Part shown: positions 57,341 through 64,000 of the stretch, piece by piece
How the letters are laid out: each line of letters begins with the position of its first letter
How positions within the stretch are numbered: position 1 is the first letter of the stretch
From: Ancylobacter gelatini
Lineage (GTDB): Bacteria; Pseudomonadota; Alphaproteobacteria; Rhizobiales; Xanthobacteraceae
DNA length: 64,000 nucleotides
NCBI RefSeq assembly: GCF_022601675.1
Contig: NZ_JAKVIL010000001.1
Coordinates: forward strand, 310,001-374,000
Direction: 5' to 3'
Notes under the pieces: model-generated
The model's input: the letters and a program-made list of their open reading frames with translations, nothing else
The model's database searches: none
Told to the model about the DNA's origin: nothing
Made by a program: the position numbers and the translations under genes

Positions 57341-60300
57341 CGATCCCGCTTTCCCGGCTGGGCGCGCTGCTGGCGCCCGGCAAGACGCTGACCCTCGCCA
57401 ACGTGCCGCCCGGCATGCAGGGTCTGGTGATCGCCGACCTCGCCCGTACCCTCGCGGCGCAGGACAAGGCGCCATGGCCGACGCTGATCGTGGTCTGCCG
57501 CGACACCGAGCGCATGGCGGAGCTGGAGCGGGCGCTCGACTTCTTCGCCCCCGGCGTGGAGGTGCTGGCGCTGCCTGCCTGGGACTGCCTGCCCTATGAC
57601 CGCGCCTCGCCCAACGGCGCCATCGTCGCCCGCCGCATGACCACGCTCGCCCGTCTCGCGCGGGTGAAGGGCCGCGAGGGCGGCTCGATCGTGCTGACCA
57701 CGGTCAACGCCGCGCTCCAGCGCGTGCCCTCGCGCGCCCTGATCGCGACCCAGTCCTTTTCCGCCGCGCCGGGCAATGCGCTCTCGCTGGACGAGATCGT
57801 CGGCTGGGCCGAGGTGAACGGCTTCCTGCGCACCCCGACCGTGCGCGACACCGGCGAATATGCGGTGCGCGGTGGCATTGTCGACCTGTTTCCGCCGGGT
57901 CTGCCGGCGCCGGTGCGGCTCGACTTCTTCGGCGACACGCTGGAATCGATCCGCTCCTTCGATCCCGAGACCCAGCGCACGGCGACGCAGATGCGCGCGC
58001 TGGACCTCGTGCCGATGAGCGAATTGCAGCTCACCACCGAGACCATGCGCCGCTTCCGCATGGCCTATGTCGCGCAGTTCGGCGCCGCCCAGCGCGGCGA
58101 CCTGCTGTACGAGGCCGTGAGCGAGGGCCGGCGCTATCCCGGCATGGAGCACTGGCTGCCGCTGTTCAATGACGGGCTCGACACGCTGTTCGACTACGCG
58201 CCCGGCGCACCGATCCTGATGGAGGCGCAGACCACCGACGCCGCCAAGGAACGGCTGGAGCAGATCGCGGATTATTACGAGGCACGGCGCGAGGCGCTGG
58301 AGCAGGGCGGACAGTCCTCGCCCTACAAGCCGCTGCCGCCCGAGGCGCTGTATCTGACTGGTGCCGAGTGGGACGCCCGGCGCGAGGGCGCGGCGATGGT
58401 CGCGCTTTCGGCCTTCGCGCTGCCGGAATCCAAGCAGGTGATCGACCTCGACGGCCGGCCGGCGCGCTCCTTCGCACCCGAGCGGGCCGATCCCGAAGCC
58501 TCGTTGTTCGACGTTGCGGTGGAGTATCTGCGCACACTGGCCAAGACCAAGCGCACCGTGCTGGCCGCATGGTCGGATGGCTCGCGCGATCGCCTCTCCA
58601 CCGTGCTGGCCGACCATGGGCTGAAGGGTACGCAGACGGTCGGCACGCGCGACGCCGCCGACACGCTGCCCAACGGCACTATCGGCCTCGCCGTGCTCGG
58701 CATCGAGAGCGGGTTCGAGACCGATGGGCTTGCGGTGATCGGCGAGCAGGACATTCTCGGCGACCGCCTCGTGCGCCCCAAGCGCAAGGCGCGCCGGCCG
58801 CAGGACGTGATCGCGGAACTGACATCGCTCACCGCTGGCGACCTCGTGGTGCATGTCGACCATGGCATCGGCCGCTTCATCGGGCTGAAGACCATCGAGG
58901 CGATGGGAGCCCCGCACGACTGCCTCGAAATCCACTATGCGGAAGGCTCCAAGCTGTTCCTGCCGGTGGAGAATCTCGAACTCCTGTCGCGCTACGGCTC
59001 GGAGGATACCGAGGCGCAGCTCGATCGGCTGGGCGGTGGCGGCTGGCAGGCGCGCAAGGCGCGGATGAAGAGCCGCATCCGCGAGATGGCGGCCGAGCTG
59101 ATCAAGATCGCCGCCCAGCGCCAGCTCCACGAGGCGCCGCGCCTCGTCCCCGCGCCGGGGCTCTATGACGAGTTCCGCGCCCGCTTCCCCTATGAGGAGA
59201 CCGAGGATCAGGAAGCCGCTATCGAGGCGGTGTTCGACGATCTCGGCTCCGGCCATCCGATGGACCGCCTGGTCTGCGGCGATGTCGGCTTCGGCAAGAC
59301 CGAGGTCGCGCTGCGCGCGGCCTTCACCGTGGCGCTGAACGGCAAGCAGGTGGCGGTCGTCGTGCCGACCACCCTGCTGGCGCGCCAGCATTTCAAGACG
59401 TTTTCCGAGCGCTTCAAGGGCCTTCCGGTCGAGGTGCGCCAGCTTTCGCGCCTGGTCTCCAACAAGGAGATGAGCGAGACCCGCAAGGGGCTCGCTGACG
59501 GGACGGTCGACATCGTGGTCGGCACCCATGCCGTGCTCGGCAAGCAGGTATCGTTCAAGGATCTTGGCATCGTCATCGTCGACGAGGAGCAGCATTTCGG
59601 CGTCGGCCACAAGGAGCGCCTCAAGCAACTGCGTGCCGACGTCCATGTGCTGACCCTTACCGCGACGCCGATCCCGCGCACGCTCCAGCTCGCCATGACC
59701 GGGGTGCGCGAGCTTTCCCTGATCGCCAGCCCGCCGGTGGATCGTCTCGCGGTGCGCACCTTCGTGACGCCGTTCGATCCGTTGATCGTCCGCGAGGCGC
59801 TGCTGCGTGAACGCTATCGCGGCGGGCAGAGCTTCTATGTCTGTCCGCGCATCGAGGACCTCGGCGAGGTCAAGGACTTCCTCGACAAGCAGGTGCCCGA
59901 AGTGCGGGTTGCCGTCGCCCACGGCCAGATGGCGCCGACGCAGCTCGAAGAGATCATGTCCGCCTTCTATGACGGGCAGTTCGACGTGCTTCTGTCGACG
60001 ACTATCGTCGAATCTGGCCTCGACATTCCGACGGCAAACACGCTGGTCATCCACCGCGCCGACATGTTCGGCCTCGCCCAGCTCTACCAGCTGCGCGGGC
60101 GCGTCGGGCGCTCCAAGACGCGCGCCTATGCGATCTTCACCCTGCCGGCGGAGAAGCAGGTGACCGCGCAGGCGGAGCGGCGGCTGAAGGTGTTGCAGTC
60201 GCTGGATTCGCTGGGGGCGGGCTTCCAGCTCGCCAGCCACGACCTCGACATTCGCGGGGCGGGCAATCTGCTGGGCGACGAGCAGTCCGGTCACATCAAG

Positions 60301-61017
60301 GAGGTCGGCTACGAGCTGTACCAGGAGATGCTGGAGGAGGCGATCGCCAACCTCAAGGCCGGCATCACCGCGCCGGTCGCCGACAAATGGTCGCCGCAGA
60401 TTTCCATCGGCATGCCGGTGCTGATCCCCGAGGACTATGTGGCGGACCTGCATGTCCGGCTCACGCTTTATCGCCGGCTCGCCGAGATGGAGACCGACGA
60501 GGATATCGCGCAGATGGGCGTCGAGCTGGTGGACCGCTTCGGCCCACTGCCCGAGGAAGTGCAGCAACTGCTCAAGCTGGTCGCCATCAAGGCACTGTGC
60601 CGGCGGGGAAATGTCGAGAAGGTCGATGCCGGCCCGCGTGGCGCGGTGCTGACCTTCCGCGACAACCAGTTTCCCAATACCGCGGGGCTGGTGGGATGGA
60701 TCGGCCTGCCGAACGTGGTGGCCAAGGTGCGCCCGGACCTGAAGCTCGTTATCTCGGAGGACTGGCCGGATGCCGAGGCGCGGCTGAAGGGCACCGTGGC
60801 GCTGCTCAAGGACCTCGCGAAGCTCGCCGGGTTGAAGGGCACACTTCCGGCGGATCAAAGCGTGTTCAACAAGGTGGCCTCTCCGCCCCGGCCCGCGCCG
60901 GCTCCGGCGGCACCGGCCAAGAAGTCCGGCGGTGCGTTCCGGCCCACCGGTTTCCGCCCCTCGGCTCCCACGTCGCCGGGTGCGCGGCCATCCGGCCCGA
61001 AGGGCTGGCGGCGCTAG
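57337..61017 (+). CDS. mfd: Transcription-repair coupling factor
   Basis: Removes stalled RNA polymerase from damaged DNA and recruits UvrA. The 1226-residue product is full length: UvrB-like N-terminal part, RNA-polymerase interaction domain (VHVDHGIGRFIGL near 508), translocase with GDVGFGKTEV at ~648 and motif II DEEQHFGVGHKE at ~749, motif VI QLRGRVGRSKTRAY, and a C-terminal TRCF domain. A Pro/Ala-rich tail of ~45 residues (from ~1180) is extra. It functions with uvrA found 26 kb away in this window. Confidence 0.97.
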   Translation: MTIPLSRLGALLAPGKTLTLANVPPGMQGLVIADLARTLAAQDKAPWPTLIVVCRDTERMAELERALDFFAPGVEVLALPAWDCLPYDRASPNGAIVARRMTTLARLARVKGREGGSIVLTTVNAALQRVPSRALIATQSFSAAPGNALSLDEIVGWAEVNGFLRTPTVRDTGEYAVRGGIVDLFPPGLPAPVRLDFFGDTLESIRSFDPETQRTATQMRALDLVPMSELQLTTETMRRFRMAYVAQFGAAQRGDLLYEAVSEGRRYPGMEHWLPLFNDGLDTLFDYAPGAPILMEAQTTDAAKERLEQIADYYEARREALEQGGQSSPYKPLPPEALYLTGAEWDARREGAAMVALSAFALPESKQVIDLDGRPARSFAPERADPEASLFDVAVEYLRTLAKTKRTVLAAWSDGSRDRLSTVLADHGLKGTQTVGTRDAADTLPNGTIGLAVLGIESGFETDGLAVIGEQDILGDRLVRPKRKARRPQDVIAELTSLTAGDLVVHVDHGIGRFIGLKTIEAMGAPHDCLEIHYAEGSKLFLPVENLELLSRYGSEDTEAQLDRLGGGGWQARKARMKSRIREMAAELIKIAAQRQLHEAPRLVPAPGLYDEFRARFPYEETEDQEAAIEAVFDDLGSGHPMDRLVCGDVGFGKTEVALRAAFTVALNGKQVAVVVPTTLLARQHFKTFSERFKGLPVEVRQLSRLVSNKEMSETRKGLADGTVDIVVGTHAVLGKQVSFKDLGIVIVDEEQHFGVGHKERLKQLRADVHVLTLTATPIPRTLQLAMTGVRELSLIASPPVDRLAVRTFVTPFDPLIVREALLRERYRGGQSFYVCPRIEDLGEVKDFLDKQVPEVRVAVAHGQMAPTQLEEIMSAFYDGQFDVLLSTTIVESGLDIPTANTLVIHRADMFGLAQLYQLRGRVGRSKTRAYAIFTLPAEKQVTAQAERRLKVLQSLDSLGAGFQLASHDLDIRGAGNLLGDEQSGHIKEVGYELYQEMLEEAIANLKAGITAPVADKWSPQISIGMPVLIPEDYVADLHVRLTLYRRLAEMETDEDIAQMGVELVDRFGPLPEEVQQLLKLVAIKALCRRGNVEKVDAGPRGAVLTFRDNQFPNTAGLVGWIGLPNVVAKVRPDLKLVISEDWPDAEARLKGTVALLKDLAKLAGLKGTLPADQSVFNKVASPPRPAPAPAAPAKKSGGAFRPTGFRPSAPTSPGARPSGPKGWRR

Positions 61018-61042
61018 CGAGCGCCGCCGGTTCCCTCAGGGC

Positions 61043-61378
61043 TCATGGCGGCAGGTTGTACGCGCTGTCGCTGTCGGGCAGCAGGTCGGCATCCACGTCC
61101 CCGCCAATGCCGACACCGACGCCGCCCATGCTGTCGCCGCCAGCCTGCTGCATATAGTCCTCGGACTTGCTGGCGCCGGGCACGAACGGAGCGGGACCGG
61201 GGTCCAGATAGTTCGGGTTGTTCAGCGGCGGGATATTGATCTCCACATTCTCGTCGCCATTCGGCACGGAATTGGGATGGATCGTGATTGCCGGGTTCTG
61301 GGCCAGTGCCGGCACCGCCGGCAGGACCAGAAGGCCGGTCAGGATAAGCGCGGCGTAATGCGCGGCGCGGTCACTCAT
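61043..61378 (-). CDS. Small secreted acidic protein
   Basis: A 111-residue precursor with a signal peptide (residues ~1-27, ending PALAQ) and an acidic, Gly/Pro/Asn/Asp-rich mature part (INIPPLNNPNYLDPGPAPF, GGVGVGIGGDVDADLLPD). No cysteine pairs or known domain. I do not recognise the family. It converges with mfd. Confidence 0.6.
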   Translation of the reverse strand: MSDRAAHYAALILTGLLVLPAVPALAQNPAITIHPNSVPNGDENVEINIPPLNNPNYLDPGPAPFVPGASKSEDYMQQAGGDSMGGVGVGIGGDVDADLLPDSDSAYNLPP

Positions 61379-61541
61379 GGCGCTACTCCGAAACCTGTAA
61401 CAGGCGCCGCTCTCCCCGCGAGAGGCGACCGGGCGCCCGGACATCCCCTAAGGAGACGTTTCCGCCCGCCATGTCCAGCGCTTCATGGCCGCAGGGCCAA
61501 GGAATTCACGCCGATTTGGTTTCCAGGCACCACCACCGAGC

Positions 61542-63374
61542 CTACCCGCCCGGCCGGCGCCACCAGCTCTCCGCCAGGGTACCGGCGAGCGAGACCCGTT
61601 CCGGCCTCTGGATCTGTTCCCAGCGCGCGATCCATTGCGCGGGGGTGTAGAACAGCGGCAGCGAGAAGCGCGCCGACATCAGCACCCGGTCGAGCGCGCG
61701 CACCGCGTCAATGAAATCCGCGCGCTCGCGGGCTGCGAGCAGCGCGGCGATCATCGCATCCGCCGCCGGGCTCCTGAGCCCCATGAAATTGCGCGTGCCG
61801 GGCGTGTCGGCCGCCGGCGAGCCGAAATAGAACGCCTGTTCGTTGCCCGGAGAGAGCGACTGGTCCCAGATATAGGGCACTATGTCGTAGTCGTAGCTCT
61901 GCTTGCGCGCCTCGAACTGCACATTGTCGACGAGGCGGATGCTCAGAGTGATCCCGGCGCGGCGCAGCATGGATTGATAGGCCAGCGCGAGGCGCTCCTG
62001 ATCCTTGGTGCCGACCAGAAGCTCGGGGGAGAAGCGGCGCCCGGTGGCGGCCGAGGTCATCGCGCCGGCTTTCAGTTCCCAGCCGGCGGCGGCGAAGAGA
62101 TCCAATGCGCGCCTGAGCCTTACCCGGTCGCGCCCGGTGCCGTCGGAGACCGGCGGCCGCCAACTGCCGTCCATGACCTGCGGTAGCACCGCGGCGGGGT
62201 AGGGGGCCAGCAGTTCCCGTTCCCGCGCGCCGGCTGGCCGGCCGAGGGCGGAGAGTTCGGAATCGTCATAGAACGAGCCGTTGCGCCGGTAGAGGCCGAA
62301 ATAGAGATTGGCGTTGGCCCATTCGAAATCGAACAGCTCCACCATGGCCTCGCGCACTCGGGCATCTTTGAAAAGCGGGCGGCGCATGTTGAAGATCAGC
62401 GCGGAATAGGGCTTGGGGCGGCCGTTTCCGACCTCCTCCCGCACGATGCGGCCATCGCGCACGGCGGGGAAGTTGTAGCCGGTCTTCCAGCGGCCGGGAT
62501 CGGTCTCGAATCGGATGTCGTAGAGCCCGCGCTTGAAGGCCTCGAACTGGCCGTTCACGTCGCGATAGAAGTCGTAGCGCAGACTGTCGAAATTATGATT
62601 GCCGCGATTGACCGGCAGGTCGCGCCCCCAATAGTCGCTGGTGCGCTCCAGCACCACAGTCTCGCCCGGCCGCACCTCTGTGACGCGATAGGGACCGCTG
62701 CCGAGCGGCGCGGTGAAGCTGGTCTCCTCGAAGCGCGTCGCGTCTGTGGCGTGCTCGGCCAGCACCGGCATCAGCGAGAGAATGAGCGGCAATTCGCGAT
62801 CGACCTCGGCGAAGTCGAAGCGCACATCGAGCGGCCCATCGGAGCCAGCCCGCGCAACTTTGCCGTAAAAGGCGCGGTGATTGGGGCGGCCCTTGGCTTT
62901 CAGCAGCTCGAAGGAGAACAGGACGTCGCGCGCGGTGACCGGCGCGCCGTCCGAGAAGCGCGCGCGTGGATCGATCGCGAAGGCGACATATGAGCGCGCA
63001 TCGTCAGTCTCGATGGTGCGGGCGATCAGGCCATAGACCGTGAACGCCTCGTCGGGCGAGCGCGCCATCAGGCTTTCGACGATGTTCCAGCGTATGAAGG
63101 GCAGCGCATTGCCGCGCACGATGAACGGGTTGAGGCTGTCGAAAGCGCCGACCACGCCCTGGGTGAGGCGCCCACCCTGCGGCGCCTGCGGGTTCACGCC
63201 GGAAAAGTTCGTGAAGTCAGCAGGATGAAGCGGTTTTCCGTGCATGGCGAGGCCATGGCTCGCCACCCCGTCGGCCGCGGCGCGGGCGACAGGTGGGCGG
63301 CCCGTGCCTATGAGCAGGCCGGCTCCCGCAACAAGACCGTTGCGCAGAAAGGCGCGACGGGCGATATCGGTCAC
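61542..63374 (-). CDS. Extracellular solute-binding protein, family 5 (peptide/YejA-like), Tat-exported
   Basis: A 610-residue periplasmic binding protein of the oligopeptide/dipeptide (SBP_bac_5) family. The N-terminus has a twin-arginine signal ARRAFLRNGLVAGAGLL. The family landmarks are FDSLNPFIVRGNA, DARARFSDGAPVTARDVLFS-type segment (RARFSDGAPVTARDVLFSFE), GSGPYRVTEV, and KDARVREAMVELFDFEW. Length and VNPQAPQGG near the start resemble YejA-type proteins. No permease genes are adjacent in the window. Confidence 0.88.
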   Translation of the reverse strand: MTDIARRAFLRNGLVAGAGLLIGTGRPPVARAAADGVASHGLAMHGKPLHPADFTNFSGVNPQAPQGGRLTQGVVGAFDSLNPFIVRGNALPFIRWNIVESLMARSPDEAFTVYGLIARTIETDDARSYVAFAIDPRARFSDGAPVTARDVLFSFELLKAKGRPNHRAFYGKVARAGSDGPLDVRFDFAEVDRELPLILSLMPVLAEHATDATRFEETSFTAPLGSGPYRVTEVRPGETVVLERTSDYWGRDLPVNRGNHNFDSLRYDFYRDVNGQFEAFKRGLYDIRFETDPGRWKTGYNFPAVRDGRIVREEVGNGRPKPYSALIFNMRRPLFKDARVREAMVELFDFEWANANLYFGLYRRNGSFYDDSELSALGRPAGARERELLAPYPAAVLPQVMDGSWRPPVSDGTGRDRVRLRRALDLFAAAGWELKAGAMTSAATGRRFSPELLVGTKDQERLALAYQSMLRRAGITLSIRLVDNVQFEARKQSYDYDIVPYIWDQSLSPGNEQAFYFGSPAADTPGTRNFMGLRSPAADAMIAALLAARERADFIDAVRALDRVLMSARFSLPLFYTPAQWIARWEQIQRPERVSLAGTLAESWWRRPGG

Positions 63375-63564
63375 GCTAGCGCTCCTCCGGTCATAGATTC
63401 GACTCGTGCTTAGCCAATCGTGTACGGCTTGAACAGAGAGGCCGGATATGCAGCCGGGTCACTGTCTCGCCGTATTTGGACGGGAGACAGCGCTTGTCTT
63501 GGAGATGGCGCCGAGGCGTCTTCCTTAATCGTCCTCGCTGCGGTCCGCACGACAGGAACTCGAT

Positions 63565-64000
63565 ATGATCACACGCACGTTCTCCGCGCCTCGCTTTGCG
63601 CGCCATGTAGCCGGTGCCGTCCTCGCGCTGGCCATTGCCGGTGGCGCGGCTCAGGCCCAGCAGGCCCAGAAGCCGGCCCCCGCCAAGCCCGCCGCTCCGG
63701 CGGCGCAGGCCGCGCCGGCCGGCCAGGCTGCCCCCGCCGGTCAGCCGCAGGCCCAGCAGATTCCCGCCATTCCGGTTCCGTGGGTGAAGCGCTGCGAGCA
63801 GGAGCCTTCGATCAAGAAGGAGGTCTGTAACTACGAGCAGACCATCATCACCGACACCGGGCAGTTTCTGGTCCGCTTCGGCATCTTCGAGGTCAAGGAC
63901 GACCAGCGGAAGGCGTTCACCGTCTCATTCCCGACCGGCCTTCTGCTGCGCAACGGCTTCCGGGTCGCGCTGGCCAACGAGCAGCCGATCATGGGCACCT
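63565..64000 (+). CDS. Invasion-associated locus B (IalB) family protein, 5' part
   Basis: The first 145 codons of a secreted IalB-family protein; the gene runs off the right edge. A signal peptide (residues ~1-32, ending AQAQ) is followed by an Ala/Pro/Gln-rich linker (to ~66) and the IalB domain start: VPWVKRCEQEPSIKKEVCN with two cysteines, then FLVRFGIFEVKD and LLLRNGFRVALANEQPIM. The family is common in Rhizobiales; its function outside Bartonella is not known. AGGA precedes the ATG. The ~190 bp upstream shows nothing else. Confidence 0.85.
   Translation, partial: MITRTFSAPRFARHVAGAVLALAIAGGAAQAQQAQKPAPAKPAAPAAQAAPAGQAAPAGQPQAQQIPAIPVPWVKRCEQEPSIKKEVCNYEQTIITDTGQFLVRFGIFEVKDDQRKAFTVSFPTGLLLRNGFRVALANEQPIMGT

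Noticed and set aside
57100..60858. 1252-codon frame opposite mfd
   Set aside because: Antisense shadow of mfd; composition typical of reverse-frame translation in GC-rich DNA.

Overview
The window is GC-rich, densely packed chromosomal DNA from an alphaproteobacterium, most likely a member of the Hyphomicrobiales (Rhizobiales), perhaps near Xanthobacteraceae. The evidence is family content and one regulatory site: an LdtR-type MarR regulator beside a DUF6163 membrane protein, DUF2842, an IalB-family protein, the ubiquinol-cytochrome c chaperone, the recG/sdhE/mfd cluster, and a GAAC-N7-GAAC SOS box of the alphaproteobacterial LexA type. No rRNA and no CRISPR array were seen.

Layout. 1-6.2 kb: the 5' end of hemB, a 3-hydroxyisobutyryl-CoA hydrolase, DUF6163, ldtR, two tandem membrane diguanylate cyclases separated by a copy of the ldtR 3' end, and an HDAC-family deacetylase. 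6.4-12 kb: a tight run glyA-nrdR-ribD-ribE-ribH-nusB-thiL. 12.1-14.3 kb: an amino-acid binding protein and a D-amino-acid dehydrogenase-like flavoprotein. 14.3-19.9 kb: bamE, then divergently the cytochrome bc1 chaperone, DUF177, plsX, fabH, ihfA and a MerR-type regulator, a cell-envelope and lipid block. 19.9-28.2 kb: an RlpA-like protein, an ALDH7 dehydrogenase, a nitroreductase, tRNA-Pro(GGG), a Wzz-like polysaccharide co-polymerase and heme A synthase. 28.2-32.2 kb: uvrA and ssb diverge around the SOS box. 32.5-42 kb: housekeeping genes gyrA, a LOG-family enzyme, coaD, two cyclophilins, queA, tgt and wrbA.

42.2-52.7 kb is an accessory island next to tRNA-Lys(TTT). Read from the tRNA it holds a small secreted protein; a minus-strand operon (XRE regulator, DUF2161 PD-(D/E)XK nuclease, TIGR02391/HEPN-like protein) that looks like a defence or toxic cassette; two large virion-type genes, one cut at its 3' end; a terminase-small-like gene fused out of frame to the tail of a lost gene; a repeat array; a replication module (AAA ATPase, primase/Toprim-like protein, AlpA-type regulator); and a RelE/HigB-type toxin-antitoxin operon with a third gene. 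No integrase is visible, so it is read as an internally deleted prophage or a satellite-like remnant.

52.8-64 kb returns to core genes: tusA-like, mobB and mobA (molybdenum cofactor), a DUF454 membrane protein, recG, sdhE, mfd, a secreted acidic protein, a Tat-exported peptide-binding protein and the start of an IalB-family gene.

The main points for follow-up are the XRE/nuclease/HEPN cassette, the two deletion junctions in the island, the iteron-like array, the ldtR-tail scar and recombined cyclase pair, a tgt product that has lost most zinc ligands, and the SOS box shared by uvrA and ssb.
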